A stretch of 64,000 bases of DNA from Lentzea jiangxiensis (GCF_900104175.1 NZ_FNIX01000006.1:215757-279756); one strand, 5' to 3'; shown: positions 24,964-34,838, counted from the stretch's first letter. Numbers and translations are program-made. Notes: a model not told the origin generated them from the letters alone.

Positions 24964-25908
24964 CTACCGGCCACCGATCGGCCGGAACGTGCGGCGGTAC
25001 GTGTCCGGCGGCACACCGACGGACCGGTGGAAGTGCCGGCGCAACGTCGTGGCCGTGCCCATCCCGGACGCCTCGGCGATCAGGTCCACGCTGTCGTCGG
25101 TCATCTCCAGCAGCTCCTGTGCGCGCCGGATCCGCTGGGTGTGCAGCCACTGCAACGGGGTGGTGCCCGTCACCGCGCGGAAGAGCCGTGCGAGGTGCCG
25201 CGAGCTCATGTTCGCCTGCCGGGCCATGTCCTCGACGGTGATCATCTGGTCGAACCGCGCGGAGACCCAGTCGAACAGCTCTGTGAGCGGGTGCCCCTCG
25301 CCGGACGGCACCGGCGCCAGGACGAACTGCGCCTGGCCGCCGTCGCGGTGAGGGGGCACCACGAGCCTGCGCGCCGCCGTGTTCGCCGTCGCGGTGCCGT
25401 GGTCGTTGCGGATCACGTGCAGGCTCAGGTCGATCGCCGCCGCCTTGCCCGCGCTCGTCAGCACCCGGCCGTTGTCGACGTAGAGCACGTCCGGGTCGAC
25501 CTCCACCCGCGGGTACCGCCTGGCGAGTTCGTCGGTGTGACCCCAGTGCGTCGTCGCCCTCAACCCGTCGAGCAGTCCGGCCTCCGCCAGCACGAACGCG
25601 CCCGTGCACAGCGAGACGATCCGCGCGCCCTCGTCGTGGGCCGCTCCGACGGCCTGGACGAACTCGGGGTCGAGGGGCTCGTCGACGTCCTCGACGGCGG
25701 GGACGACGACGGTGTGCGCCGCGCGGAGCCGGTCGAGCGGCAGGTCCGGCTCCAGCGAGAACCTGCCGAGCCGAACCGGCTGGTCACCGCAGATCCTGAC
25801 GTCGTAGTCGAGCTGCGGCGCGGTGAAGATCTCGTACGTGGCGGTCAGCTCGAAGTGCAGCATCCCGCTGGTGACGGCGAACGCGAGCATGTCCGAAAGT
25901 GTACGCAT
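24964..25908 (-). CDS. GlxA/FtrA-type AraC-family regulator (DJ-1/PfpI plus HTH)
   Basis: 314 aa from ATG 25908. Residues 1-170 form a DJ-1/PfpI-like GATase1 domain (SLCTGAFVLAEAGLLDG nucleophile-elbow region). Residues 210-310 hold two AraC helix-turn-helix motifs (ARQANMSSRHLARLFRAVTG and IAEASGMGTATTLRRHFHR). These regulators usually activate a divergent or nearby gene on sensing a metabolite. A 53-bp gap separates it from the divergent reductase at 25962, which is the likely target. Confidence 0.88.
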   Translation of the reverse strand: MRTLSDMLAFAVTSGMLHFELTATYEIFTAPQLDYDVRICGDQPVRLGRFSLEPDLPLDRLRAAHTVVVPAVEDVDEPLDPEFVQAVGAAHDEGARIVSLCTGAFVLAEAGLLDGLRATTHWGHTDELARRYPRVEVDPDVLYVDNGRVLTSAGKAAAIDLSLHVIRNDHGTATANTAARRLVVPPHRDGGQAQFVLAPVPSGEGHPLTELFDWVSARFDQMITVEDMARQANMSSRHLARLFRAVTGTTPLQWLHTQRIRRAQELLEMTDDSVDLIAEASGMGTATTLRRHFHRSVGVPPDTYRRTFRPIGGR

Positions 25909-25961
25909 CGTGTCGTTCCAGACACTCGCCCGATGCCGCCCGCCGGGCTTGACTGGTCCAC

Positions 25962-26906
25962 ATGGGACACAAGATCGCGGTCTACGGCGCTTCGGGAACC
26001 ACGGGACGGTTCGTGGTGGCGGAACTGGAGAAGCGCGGCCTCGGCGCTCTGCCGTTCGGCCGCGCGCAGGCCACCGCCGACGACCCGGCAGCACTCGACC
26101 GCGCGCTGGCGGGCGCCGACGCGGTGATCAACACGGCCGGCCCGTTCGCCGTCACCGCCGCTCCGCTGATCGCCGCCGCCGAACGCGCCGGCATCCCGTA
26201 CGTGGACGTGGCGGCCGAGATCGAGGCGAACGCGGACACCCTCACCCGCGGCGCCTCGGTCCCGGTGGTGCCCGCGATGGCGTTCTTCGGCGGCCTCGCG
26301 GACCTGCTGGCCACCGCCGCGATGGGTGACTGGACGGAGGCCGACGAGGCGCATGTCGCGTACGGCCTGAGCGGCTGGCAGCCGACGCCGGGCACGCTCA
26401 CCGCCGGCGCGGTCTCCCGCGAGCGCCGCGGCGGCCAGCGCGTCCGGTTCCGCGACGGCTCGCTGCGGTACCACTCCGACGCCCCTCCGACGCTGCGGTG
26501 GGAGTTCCCCGGCGGACCGCGCGAGGTCGTCGGCGAGTTCTCGATGGCGGACGTCGTCACGGTCCCCAGCCACCTGGCGATCCCGTCGGTGACCTCGTAC
26601 ATGTCGGCCACCGCCGCGCGGGGCCTGAGCGAGGGCGCCGAGCGCCGCGAGCCCGAGACGTTCGAGGTCGACGTCGTCGTGCGCCGGGCCGGTGAGGAAC
26701 GCCGGATGACCGCCTCCGGCAAGGACATCTACGCCGTGAGCGCCCCTTTGGCCGTGGAGGCGACCGAACGCCTGCTGACAGGCCGTTTCCACATCACCGG
26801 AGCGGCATCAGCGGGAGCGATGTTCGACGCCGCCGACTTCCTGGCCACGATGGCAGCCGTCATCCAGACCACCGCACCGAACGGCAAGCCGCAACCAGTC
26901 GAGTAG
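25962..26906 (+). CDS. Saccharopine dehydrogenase-like NAD(P)-binding protein
   Basis: 314 aa with an N-terminal Rossmann motif (VYGASGTTGRFV) and the following NTAGPF strand typical of saccharopine dehydrogenase-like and trans-acting enoyl reductase-like proteins. The substrate is unknown. It is divergent from the AraC-type regulator, which probably controls it. Confidence 0.8.
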   Translation: MGHKIAVYGASGTTGRFVVAELEKRGLGALPFGRAQATADDPAALDRALAGADAVINTAGPFAVTAAPLIAAAERAGIPYVDVAAEIEANADTLTRGASVPVVPAMAFFGGLADLLATAAMGDWTEADEAHVAYGLSGWQPTPGTLTAGAVSRERRGGQRVRFRDGSLRYHSDAPPTLRWEFPGGPREVVGEFSMADVVTVPSHLAIPSVTSYMSATAARGLSEGAERREPETFEVDVVVRRAGEERRMTASGKDIYAVSAPLAVEATERLLTGRFHITGAASAGAMFDAADFLATMAAVIQTTAPNGKPQPVE

Positions 26907-26907
26907 T

Positions 26908-26967
26908 CGATGTCGCAACGCGACGAGCCCCCGCCAGGTAGGGGCCCCGATGTCGCGAAGCGACGAG
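26908..26967. repeat. Two 20-bp direct repeats, each with a GTCGC..GCGAC dyad
   Basis: CGATGTCGC..GCGACGAG occurs at 26908-26927 and 26948-26967, 40 bp apart, between the reductase and ssrA. A GC-rich stretch with GGGGGC/GCCCCC inverted repeats follows. Function unknown. Confidence 0.4.
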
Positions 26968-27047
26968 GCGGCCCGGGGGTCCGGGGGCGGAGCCCGCCGG
27001 TTGGGGGTCTGGGGGCTCGGCCCCCAGAAGACAGCCGGAACGAGAAC

Positions 27048-27079
27048 GGGTGAGTGCTGTCCACGAACAGCACTCACCC
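27048..27079 (-). terminator. Terminator of ssrA
   Basis: A perfect 13-bp stem (GGGTGAGTGCTGT with its complement) around CCACGA, seven bases beyond the tmRNA 3' end on the minus strand. Confidence 0.75.
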
Positions 27080-27085
27080 ATCGAG

Positions 27086-27460
27086 TGGAGGTGCCGGGAA
27101 TCGAACCCGGGTCCTGTGGCGGTTCATCAGGGCTTCTCCGTGCGCAGTTCGCTCTGCCTCTGCTCGGCCCCACTTGTCACGCGAACGAGCAAGTGTGACG
27201 GGCCCAGTCGCTGTGAGTGTCCCGAACAGCCCCCGCGACCGGGACTGCTGGTAAGCCCTCTAGCTGATGCCGGACACTAGGCCGAAGGCACTCCTAGGCC
27301 GACAACCGCTAGCTCCGCTGTCAGGCAGCGAGAGCGTACGCGGTGCGCTTGTCGTTAGACGTGGCGCTTATTGGTTTGCGATGACGCTTAACGGTGGTCT
27401 CTCGCCTGCACCGGCACGCTTCCCCTGAATCAACGTCCACAGTCGAAACCGTTCACCCCC
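27086..27460 (-). ncRNA. ssrA: Transfer-messenger RNA (tmRNA)
   Basis: 375 nt on the minus strand. The 5' end GGGGGTG pairs with 3' CACCTCC plus discriminator A, including a G3-U70 alanine pair. The T-arm and tRNA-like end are clear. An internal tag frame at 27365-27321 ends in Ala-Leu-Ala-Ala then TGA; the likely tag is ATSNDKRTAYALAA. tmRNA rescues stalled ribosomes together with SmpB, encoded 2.8 kb to the right. CCA is not encoded. Confidence 0.93.
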
Positions 27461-27581
27461 TTGTAGTGGTACGCATAGCATAACGAGTCGGGCCACCGAG
27501 TTCTTCCCGAGGCGGGTAGGGCTGTCCCCACCACCGACCGGATAGCCAGCCGGATGGTCTCTGACCAGCGGTAACGACAGC

Positions 27582-28820
27582 ATGGACGTCATGAGGAAAC
27601 CGAACGCGCTCGCAGCCGGGTTCTACCTGCTGACCAACCTGGTGACCGGCATCTTCTGGTTCACCCTCGCCGTCGTGCTGACCGCGGTCGGGTTCGCGAC
27701 CTCGGTCCTGTGGGTCGGTCTGCCGATCCTGTGGCTCGCGATGAACGCCGTGCGGGTCGGTGCGACGGTGGAGCGGGCGTGGGTCGGGGCGGCGTTGCGC
27801 ACGGACATCCCCGCGCCGTACCGCGCGAGGCCGGAGGGCTCGCTGTGGGTGCGGTGGAAGGCCCAGTTCACCGATCCGGCGACGTGGCGCGACTACGGTT
27901 ACCTGCTGTTGCTCCTGCCGGTGGGCGTTCTCGAGTTCGCGGCGGTCCTCGCGATGTGGACCGTGGCGGCGGCGTTCATCGCCGTGCCGTTCTGGATCGG
28001 CCACGCGCCGTTCGCGGTGGTCGTCGGTGAGTTCTGGACCATCGACTCGTTCGTGTCGGCGCTGCCCGTCACGCTGATCGGGCTGGCGCTGATCCCGTTC
28101 GCGGTCATCGGCACCCGGTCGCTGGGGGTGCTGCACAGCAGGTTCGCCCGTGCCATGCTCGGGCCGACGCGGGCGGACGAGCTCGCGGTCGAGGCGGAAC
28201 GGCTGCAGTCCAGCCGGGCGCGCGGGGTCGAGGCGGCCGAGGCGGAGCGCCGGCGCATCGAGCGCGACCTGCACGACGGCGCGCAGCAGCGGCTGGTGGC
28301 CGTGGCGATGGGCCTGGGCCGGGCGAAGTCCAAGTTGGACTCCGATCCCGAGGGCGCGGCCGTGCTGATCGCGGAGGCGCACTCGGACGCCAAGGAGGCC
28401 ATCCGGGAGCTGCGCGACCTCGCGCGGGGCATCTACCCGTCCGTGCTCGGTGACCGGGGGCTCGACGCCGCGCTGTCCGCGCTCGCCGCCCGCGTGCCGA
28501 TCGAGGTCGACCTGCAGGTCGACGTCGACCCGCGGCCGCCGACAGCGGTGGAGAGCGCCGCGTACTTCACCGTCGGTGAGGCGCTCACGAACATCACCAA
28601 GCACTCCAACGGCACCAAGGCGACCGTTCGGGTCAGCAGGGTGGACACCGGGGTGCTGGTCGAGGTCACCGACAACGGTCAGGGCGGCGCGGAGCTGAGG
28701 CCGGGCGGCGGGCTCGCCGGGCTCGCGGACCGGGCTGCCACGATCGACGGTGTGGTTGTCGTCGTCAGCCCCGTGGGTGGGCCGACCGTGATTCGAGCGG
28801 AGTTGCCGTGCGCGTGGTGA
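27582..28820 (+). CDS. Sensor histidine kinase (NarL-type, HisKA_3)
   Basis: 412 aa. The N-terminal half has about four membrane helices of the actinobacterial sensor domain. The dimerisation region carries the phospho-acceptor His in IERDLHDGAQQRLV (residue about 230). The HATPase domain has EALTNITKHS (N box) and EVTDNGQGG (G1). It autophosphorylates and passes phosphate to the regulator encoded next, which overlaps its end by 13 bases. The signal is unknown. Confidence 0.92.
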   Translation: MDVMRKPNALAAGFYLLTNLVTGIFWFTLAVVLTAVGFATSVLWVGLPILWLAMNAVRVGATVERAWVGAALRTDIPAPYRARPEGSLWVRWKAQFTDPATWRDYGYLLLLLPVGVLEFAAVLAMWTVAAAFIAVPFWIGHAPFAVVVGEFWTIDSFVSALPVTLIGLALIPFAVIGTRSLGVLHSRFARAMLGPTRADELAVEAERLQSSRARGVEAAEAERRRIERDLHDGAQQRLVAVAMGLGRAKSKLDSDPEGAAVLIAEAHSDAKEAIRELRDLARGIYPSVLGDRGLDAALSALAARVPIEVDLQVDVDPRPPTAVESAAYFTVGEALTNITKHSNGTKATVRVSRVDTGVLVEVTDNGQGGAELRPGGGLAGLADRAATIDGVVVVVSPVGGPTVIRAELPCAW

Positions 28821-29449
28821 TCGCCGAGGACTCGGTGCTGCTGAGGGAGGGCGTGCAGAGGCTGCTCGCCGACGAGGGCATCGAGACGGTCGCGGCGGTG
28901 GAGAACGGCGACGACCTGCTCGACGCCGTCACGGAGCACCGGCCCGACCTGTGCGTGGTGGACGTGCGGATGCCTCCGTCGTTCACCGACGAGGGCCTGC
29001 GGGCGTCCATCGAGGCTCGCCGCCGCTTCCCCGGGCTGCCGGTGCTCGTGCTGTCGCAGTACGTCGAGGAGCGCTACGCCGTGGAGCTCCTCGCGGGCGG
29101 TGCCAGCGGCGTCGGCTACCTGCTCAAGGAACGGGTCGCGGACGTGAAGGAGTTCGTCGACGCGGTGCGCCGGGTCGCGGACGGCGGCACGAGCATCGAC
29201 CACGAGGTGATCACGCAGCTCATGGTGCGCAGCAAGAAGAGCCCCGTCGACTCGCTGACGCCCCGCGAACGCGAGGTGCTCGGGCTGATGGCGCAGGGCT
29301 TGTCCAACACGGCGATCGCCGGGGCGCTCGTCGTGTCCGACGGCGCCGTCGAGAAGCACGTCGGCAACATCTTCGCCAAGCTCGGCCTGGAGCCGTCGAA
29401 CTCCGAGCACCGCCGCGTGCGCGCCGTTCTGACCTACCTCGACAGCTGA
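28808..29449 (+). CDS. Response regulator, NarL/LuxR family
   Basis: 213 aa. Receiver domain with acidic pocket EDS, phospho-acceptor Asp in CVVDVRMPP and Lys in LLKERV. The LuxR-type helix-turn-helix (LTPREREVLGLMAQGLSNTA) is at the C-terminus. It pairs with the upstream kinase by overlap and orientation. The tail overlaps the convergent amidohydrolase by 16 bases. Confidence 0.93.
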   Translation: MRVVIAEDSVLLREGVQRLLADEGIETVAAVENGDDLLDAVTEHRPDLCVVDVRMPPSFTDEGLRASIEARRRFPGLPVLVLSQYVEERYAVELLAGGASGVGYLLKERVADVKEFVDAVRRVADGGTSIDHEVITQLMVRSKKSPVDSLTPREREVLGLMAQGLSNTAIAGALVVSDGAVEKHVGNIFAKLGLEPSNSEHRRVRAVLTYLDS

Positions 29450-30261
29450 AGCAGACGGGCGCCGTTGTCGTGCAGGACCGACTGCTCGGTGGCGGCGTCC
29501 AGGCCCCACGACCTGATGGCGTCGATCTGCACCTCGTAGGGGTACGGGATGTTCGGGAAGTCGCTGCCCAGCACCACCCTGTCGGCCAGGCCCGCGATCC
29601 GCGAACGCCAGTCGGCCGGCAACGGCGTCATCTGCTCCGTGAACGGAACGCCGACCATCGTCGTGTCGACGTGCACGTTCCGGTAGCGCTCCACGAGGTC
29701 CAACGCACCCGAGTAGTCCGGCATCCCGGCGTGCGCGAGGACGGCCGTCAGCCGCGGGTGCTTCTTCAGCACTTCTTCGAAGACGCCGAGCCCGGTGAAC
29801 TCCCCCGGTACCGGCCCGTCACCGCAGTGCACGACCACCGGGACGCCCGCCTCGGCGAGCAGGCCCCAGACCCCGTCGAGCAGCGCGTCACGCGGGTCGT
29901 AGCCACCGACCTGGACGTGCGACTTGAAGCACCGCGCACCGGCCTCCAGCGCCTCGCGCACGTACGCCTCGGCGCCCGGCTCCGCGTAGAACGTGCCCGT
30001 CGGCACGGCCTCGGGGACCCGTGCCGCGAAGTCGGCGGCCCAGTCGTTCAGCCACCGCGCCATGCCCGGCCTGTGCGGGTAGGCCAGGGGTGCGAACGCG
30101 GAAACGCCCAGCTCCCGCAGTGCGGTGAGCCGGGCGTTCTCGTCAGTGCGGTACCGGATGGTCCAGTCGACACCGGCTTCGCGCACGCGGTCGAAGTACG
30201 CCCAGACCTTGTCCAGGACGTTCTGCGGCATGAAGTGGACGTGGACGTCCACCAATGCCAT
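29434..30261 (-). CDS. Amidohydrolase (amidohydrolase_2 family)
   Basis: 275 aa TIM-barrel metal hydrolase. Metal ligands: DVHVHF at the N-terminus, VVHCGDG near residue 148, LAHAGMPD near 176 and GSDFPN near 233. The family hydrolyses or decarboxylates cyclic and aromatic compounds. Substrate unknown. ATG overlaps the smpB stop by one base (TGATG), so it is co-translated with smpB. Confidence 0.85.
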   Translation of the reverse strand: MALVDVHVHFMPQNVLDKVWAYFDRVREAGVDWTIRYRTDENARLTALRELGVSAFAPLAYPHRPGMARWLNDWAADFAARVPEAVPTGTFYAEPGAEAYVREALEAGARCFKSHVQVGGYDPRDALLDGVWGLLAEAGVPVVVHCGDGPVPGEFTGLGVFEEVLKKHPRLTAVLAHAGMPDYSGALDLVERYRNVHVDTTMVGVPFTEQMTPLPADWRSRIAGLADRVVLGSDFPNIPYPYEVQIDAIRSWGLDAATEQSVLHDNGARLLQLSR

Positions 30262-30737
30262 CAGTAGCGACCCTTCAGGGCTCGTCCGTGCGCCCTGGCG
30301 ATCTCGCGGTTCGCGTCGCGCTTCGCCAGGTCCTGGCGCTTGTCGTAGGACTTCTTGCCCTTCGCGAGGGCGATCTCGACCTTGACGTAGCCGTCCTTGA
30401 AGTACATCTGCAGCGGCACGAGCGACAGACCGGACTCCTTGGTCTTGCCGATCAGCCGCTCGATCTCCGCCTTGTGCAGCAGGAGCTTGCGCTTGCGCCG
30501 GACCTCGTGGTTCGTCCAGGTGCCCGCGACGTACTCCGGGATGTGCAGCGCGTGCAGCCAGATCTCGCCGTCGTCGACCTGGGCGAAGGCGTCCACCAGG
30601 GAGGCCCGGCCCATGCGCAGGCTCTTCACCTCGGTGCCGACGAGCTGAATGCCCGCCTCGTAGGTGTCCAGAATGGACCAGTCGTGCCGAGCCTTGCGGT
30701 TCGACGCGATGACCTTCTGCCCGCGTTCCTTGACCAT
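30261..30737 (-). CDS. smpB: SsrA-binding protein SmpB
   Basis: 158 aa with the conserved SmpB sequence: [26 protein letters not shown], basic tail [18 protein letters not shown] ending KGRY. It binds tmRNA and brings it to stalled ribosomes. It is the partner of ssrA at 27086. It follows ftsX in the usual actinobacterial prfB-ftsE-ftsX-smpB order. Confidence 0.97.
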   Translation of the reverse strand: MVKERGQKVIASNRKARHDWSILDTYEAGIQLVGTEVKSLRMGRASLVDAFAQVDDGEIWLHALHIPEYVAGTWTNHEVRRKRKLLLHKAEIERLIGKTKESGLSLVPLQMYFKDGYVKVEIALAKGKKSYDKRQDLAKRDANREIARAHGRALKGRY

Positions 30738-30767
30738 GGCGACAACTTTACGTGGTCGGCAAAGCGC

Positions 30768-31670
30768 TTAAAGCCGCACGTAGAGGCGGAGTGTCACGTA
30801 ACCGGTGGTCGCCGAGATGACTATCGCGACGAGGAACAGCCACGGCGACACGATCAGGATGTCCAGGTACCCGATCGGCGGGATGATCCCCGACTCGGTG
30901 AGGTTCCTGGTGATCCGGTCGAGGAAGAACGCCTTGAACAGCACCAGGCCGGCGACCGCGGTGACCGAGCCGATGATGCCCGCGACGACCGCCTCGATGA
31001 GGAACGGCAGCTGCGTGTACCACCGGGTCGCGCCGACCAGTCGCATGATGCCGACCTCGACGCGGCGGGTGAACGCCGACACCTGGATGGTGTTCGAGAT
31101 CAGCAGCAGCGCGGCGAACGCCTGGACGAGCGCGAGGATCAGGGCGACGTCGCGCAGGCCGTTGAGACCGTCGAAGAACCGCTCGAGGAACTTGCCCTGG
31201 TCGTCGACGCCCTTCACACCGGGCTTGCCCTCGAAGGCCTGCTTGATGACGTCGGTGCGCTCCGGGTCCTCGAGCTTGACGCGGAACGTCGCCGGGATGG
31301 CCTCCGGCCGAGCGAGCTTGAGCAGTTCGGGCTGGGCCTCGAAGATGCGCTTGAAGCGCTCGAAGCCCTCGTCGCGGTTCTGGAACACCACGGTCTCGAC
31401 GCCGGAGGTCTGCTCCAGCTGCGAGCGCAGACCCGCGCACGGCTGCTGCGTGCAGTCCTTGTCGTTCGCGCTGACGTCGTTGGTCAGCAGCACGGAGACC
31501 TCGAGCTTGCCCGCGTAGTTGGCCTGCATCTTGTCGACCATGCGGACGACGAGCAGGCCACCGCCGAGCAGCCCGAGCGAGATGGCGGTCGTGAGGATCA
31601 TCGCGATCGTCATCGTGACGTTCCGGCGAAGTCCGGTGACGACCTCGCTGAACACGAAGCTGGTACGCAT
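30768..31670 (-). CDS. ftsX: Cell-division protein FtsX
   Basis: 300 aa, four membrane helices: one near residues 22-45 and three in the C-terminal part. The large extracytoplasmic loop includes a Cys pair (KDCTQQPCAGL). Conserved permease sequence VEVGIMRLVGATRWYTQLPF. With FtsE it forms the FtsEX complex that activates peptidoglycan hydrolases at the septum. The extracellular loop is the contact for the hydrolase partner. Confidence 0.96.
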   Translation of the reverse strand: MRTSFVFSEVVTGLRRNVTMTIAMILTTAISLGLLGGGLLVVRMVDKMQANYAGKLEVSVLLTNDVSANDKDCTQQPCAGLRSQLEQTSGVETVVFQNRDEGFERFKRIFEAQPELLKLARPEAIPATFRVKLEDPERTDVIKQAFEGKPGVKGVDDQGKFLERFFDGLNGLRDVALILALVQAFAALLLISNTIQVSAFTRRVEVGIMRLVGATRWYTQLPFLIEAVVAGIIGSVTAVAGLVLFKAFFLDRITRNLTESGIIPPIGYLDILIVSPWLFLVAIVISATTGYVTLRLYVRL

Positions 31671-31710
31671 CGGGGGCGGGGTTCCTTGGGGGTCGGGGAT
31701 CTAGGAGCGC

Positions 31711-32400
31711 TTAGCGGCCGACGCCGTAAACGCCGCGCGCGTCATCACGGACGACCTTGCCGTACGACAGCTCCACGACGCGGCGGCGCATCGAGTCGAC
31801 GATGCCGTGGTCGTGGGTGGCCATGATGACGGTCGTGCCGGTGCGGTTGATCCGCTCCAGCAGCAACATGATGTCCTGGCTCGTGTCGGGGTCCAGGTTT
31901 CCGGTCGGCTCGTCGGCGATCAGCACCAGCGGCCGGTTCACGAACGCACGGGCGATCGCGACGCGCTGCTGCTCACCACCGGACAGCTCGGTCGGGAACC
32001 GGTCCTCCTTGCCGTCGAGGCCCACCAGCTGCAGCACCTCCGGCACCACCTTGACGATGGTGTTGCGGGGCTTGCCGATGACCTCCAGCGCGAAGGCGAC
32101 GTTCTCGGCGACCGTCTTCGTCGGCAGCAGGCGGAAGTCCTGGAACACGCAGCCGATGGACTGGCGCAGGCGGGGGACCCTGCGCCGCGACATCTTGGCG
32201 ACGTCGAAGTTGGAGACGTAGACGCGTCCCCTGGTCGGCACCTCTTCGCGCAGCAGCAGGCGCAGGAACGTCGACTTGCCCGACCCCGAGGGGCCGATGA
32301 GGAAGACGAACTCGCCCTTTTCCATCTCGACGGACACGTCGTCGAGCGCGGGACGCGTGGAGGTCTTGTAGACCTTGGAAACGTGTTCGAGACGAATCAC
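31711..32400 (-). CDS. ftsE: Cell-division ATP-binding protein FtsE
   Basis: 229 aa ABC ATPase: Walker [11 protein letters not shown]-loop [10 protein letters not shown], signature [14 protein letters not shown], Walker [12 protein letters not shown], switch His THDH. GTG start. The gene directly precedes ftsX and supplies the cytoplasmic ATPase of FtsEX. Confidence 0.97.
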   Translation of the reverse strand: MIRLEHVSKVYKTSTRPALDDVSVEMEKGEFVFLIGPSGSGKSTFLRLLLREEVPTRGRVYVSNFDVAKMSRRRVPRLRQSIGCVFQDFRLLPTKTVAENVAFALEVIGKPRNTIVKVVPEVLQLVGLDGKEDRFPTELSGGEQQRVAIARAFVNRPLVLIADEPTGNLDPDTSQDIMLLLERINRTGTTVIMATHDHGIVDSMRRRVVELSYGKVVRDDARGVYGVGR

Positions 32401-32517
32401 GAGGCGCGAGTCTACTCATGGCCGGGGTAAAGCCCCCGTTCCGGTTAACTTCGCGCACCGAAAGGGCGGTTCGAAGGTCGACGCGGCGTGTCCGACCTGG
32501 CACGACCCGTCCACGAA

Positions 32518-32557
32518 AAGAGCACGTCCCACCCTCGTCCGGGCGGAACGTGCTCTT
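32518..32557 (-). terminator. Terminator-like hairpin after prfB
   Basis: AAGAGCACGT pairs with ACGTGCTCTT across a 20-nt loop, 20 bases beyond the prfB stop; on the minus strand CTTTTCG follows. Confidence 0.6.
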
Positions 32558-32577
32558 CGACTCAGATCAGGCGCGCG

Positions 32578-33681
32578 CTACGCCTGCTGGGACTGCTTGC
32601 GCCACCGGATGCCGGCCTCGAGGAAGTCGTCGATCTCGCCGTCGAGCACCGCGGACGGGTTGCCGACCTCGTGCTCGGTCCGCAGGTCCTTGACCATCTG
32701 GTACGGGTGCAGCACGTAGGAGCGCATCTGGTTGCCCCAGCTCGAACCGGAGTCCTTCAGCGCGTCCATCTTCGCCTGCTCCTCCTGCCTGCGCCGCTCG
32801 AGGAGCTTCGCCTGCAGGACGTTCATGGCCGTGGCCTTGTTCTGCAGCTGCGAGCGCTCGTTCTGGCAGGAGACCACGATGCCGGTCGGGATGTGCGTGA
32901 GGCGCACCGCCGAGTCCGTCGTGTTGACGCCCTGGCCACCGGGGCCCGACGAGCGGTACACGTCGACGCGCAGGTCCTTCTCGTCGATCTCGACGTGGTC
33001 GGTCTGCTCGACGACGGGCACGACCTCGACGCCGGCGAACGACGTCTGGCGGCGGCCCTGGTTGTCGAACGGCGAGATGCGCACGAGGCGGTGCGTGCCC
33101 TGCTCGACGCTCAGCGTGCCGTAGGCGTACGGGGCGCTGACGCGGAAGGTGGCGGACTTGATGCCGGCCTCTTCGGCGTAGGACGTGTCGAACACGTCGA
33201 CGCCGTAGTTGTGGCGCTCGGCCCAGCGCGAGTACATGCGCAGCAGCATCTCGGCGAAGTCCGCGGCGTCGACGCCACCGGCCTCGGCGCGGATGGTGAT
33301 CAGCGCGTTGCGCTCGTCGTACTCGCCGGACAGGAGCGTGCGCACCTCGAGGCTCGCGATCTCGTCGCGCAGCTTGACGCGGTCGTTGTCCGCGTCGGCC
33401 AGGGCGTCCGCGTCCTCGGCCTCCTCCGCGAGCTCGTAGAGCAGGGGGAGGTCGTCGAGGCGCTGGCGCAGGCCGGTGACGCGGCGCAGCTCGCCCTGCT
33501 TGTGGGAGAGCTGGCTGGTGACCTTCTGCGCCTTCTCCTGGTCGTCCCAGAGGTCCGGGCGGGTCGCCTGCGCCTCCAGGTCCGCGACAGCGGCACGCAG
33601 CGCATCGAGGTCCAGCACCGCCTCGATGCTCGAAAGGGTGGCGGAGAGGTCCTTGATGTCTGCTTCGACGTCCGGGTTCAC
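32578..33681 (-). CDS. prfB: Peptide chain release factor 2
   Basis: 367 aa class I release factor. The catalytic GGQ is in [14 protein letters not shown], and SPF (RISPFDNQG) is the RF2 stop-codon recognition tripeptide for UGA and UAA. The frame is continuous, so the programmed +1 frameshift found in many prfB genes is absent. GTG start 33681. A long antisense ORF is a shadow. Confidence 0.96.
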   Translation of the reverse strand: MNPDVEADIKDLSATLSSIEAVLDLDALRAAVADLEAQATRPDLWDDQEKAQKVTSQLSHKQGELRRVTGLRQRLDDLPLLYELAEEAEDADALADADNDRVKLRDEIASLEVRTLLSGEYDERNALITIRAEAGGVDAADFAEMLLRMYSRWAERHNYGVDVFDTSYAEEAGIKSATFRVSAPYAYGTLSVEQGTHRLVRISPFDNQGRRQTSFAGVEVVPVVEQTDHVEIDEKDLRVDVYRSSGPGGQGVNTTDSAVRLTHIPTGIVVSCQNERSQLQNKATAMNVLQAKLLERRRQEEQAKMDALKDSGSSWGNQMRSYVLHPYQMVKDLRTEHEVGNPSAVLDGEIDDFLEAGIRWRKQSQQA

Positions 33682-33741
33682 GCAAAAAGATTACGCCAGC
33701 ACCGGCCGTCGTACGCGACCGGTGCTTCGATGGCGCCCCCT

Positions 33742-34242
33742 TTACGCGGTGGGGATGGCGTCGAGCAGTTTGAGGACGGCCTTCGCGTGGGCGAGACCGA
33801 ACTCGGCCACCGCCTTGGCGTAGGGGTCCTCCGCCGTCTTGGCCGCGCTCTTCGCGCTCTCCTGCTCCTGGCCGTACGTCGTGCGCGCGGTCGTGATCAG
33901 GGACTCGCGCTGCTTCGCGGTCAGCGAGCCGGCGTGCACGAGGCGCAGGATGAGCGGGCTGCGCAGGTGGTCCGGGCCGGGCTCGGACAGCAGCCAGTTC
34001 TTGAAGGCCTTCTTGCCCGCCGCCGTCAGCACGTACTGCTGGCTCGACCGCGGTCCCTGCTTGCCGAGGCGCAGCAGGCCCTGGTCAGCCAACGCGGGCA
34101 ACTCGCGGTACACCTGGCTGCGGGTCACGCTGAAGAACGCGCCGAAGCGGTCTCCTGCCTCCGCCACCAACTGGCCACCGGTCTTGGGTCCGTCGTGCAG
34201 CAGCCCGAGCAGGGCGGCTGCGGTCGCATTGAGGTCTGACAC
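33742..34242 (-). CDS. PadR-family transcriptional regulator
   Basis: 166 aa from GTG 34242. The PadR winged helix is clear (AAALLGLLHDGPKTGGQLVA, then RSQVYRELPALADQGLLRL), followed by a helical dimerisation tail rich in Ala and Lys. PadR proteins repress detoxification or transport genes; no obvious target is adjacent. The frame extends to 34281, but the GTG gives the usual N-terminus. Confidence 0.85.
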   Translation of the reverse strand: MSDLNATAAALLGLLHDGPKTGGQLVAEAGDRFGAFFSVTRSQVYRELPALADQGLLRLGKQGPRSSQQYVLTAAGKKAFKNWLLSEPGPDHLRSPLILRLVHAGSLTAKQRESLITTARTTYGQEQESAKSAAKTAEDPYAKAVAEFGLAHAKAVLKLLDAIPTA

Positions 34243-34282
34243 GTCAACAACGTTCCCACGTCCGGGGGAAGCTGTCCACAAT

Positions 34283-34628
34283 GGTCAGCCGTTCTGTCCA
34301 CTGTGGCTGATCACCGGGCTAGTCCGATGGGCCATGCGGAGCAACGAAAAGTCTCGCTGAGTAAGCGGCAGTTTTGCAGCCTCACGCGTTTGGCCGCTTG
34401 ACCGTCCGTGTCCATCCCGGCTGGAAAAAGCCTTTCGCAGAAACGAAACGCATCCGGGCTCACTCGATCGGCGGTACGACTCTCACCGGCCGGAGCCACC
34501 CGAATGGACGGTCGTGGCATCTCGTCGCACGACCTGGTGATGTCCGCGCGCTCCTCTTTCCCACGCCTGCGGAGCCGGGAAAATGATCACTGCCAGACAG
34601 GCGGAGCGGACGACGGAGGTCGGGACCG
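34283..34628. other. 346-bp intergenic region
   Basis: Between the divergent PadR gene and a small zinc-finger gene. No supported gene; ORFs in it have no protein-like composition. It must hold both promoters, but no clear pair of -35/-10 boxes was identified. Confidence 0.3.
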
Positions 34629-34838
34629 GTGAAGAACCTGAACTTGAAGTGGCTGGACCACAAGAAGGTGGCGGCGCACACCAGGGCGTGGATGACGGGC
34701 GGCATCCCGGAGCAGGCCGGCAAGGACGAGTGCATGGTGTGCGGCAAGCAGATCCGCAAGCACCGCACGGTCAACGGCGAGGGCCGCATCTGCTCCAGCA
34801 TGCTGTGCGCGCAGTACTGGGCGGAGAACATGACCTGA
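34629..34838 (+). CDS. Small zinc-ribbon-like protein (69 aa)
   Basis: GTG start. Four Cys in a C-x2-C ... C-x4-C arrangement (ECMVCGKQ and ICSSMLC) suggest a zinc site; the N-terminus is basic (NLKWLDHKKVAAHTRAWM). No family name recognised. High third-position GC supports coding. Possible roles are nucleic-acid or protein binding; not determined. Confidence 0.6.
   Translation: MKNLNLKWLDHKKVAAHTRAWMTGGIPEQAGKDECMVCGKQIRKHRTVNGEGRICSSMLCAQYWAENMT

Noticed and set aside
32578..33681. Programmed frameshift in prfB
   Set aside because: The reading frame is continuous from the GTG start through GGQ to the stop; no early TGA is present.
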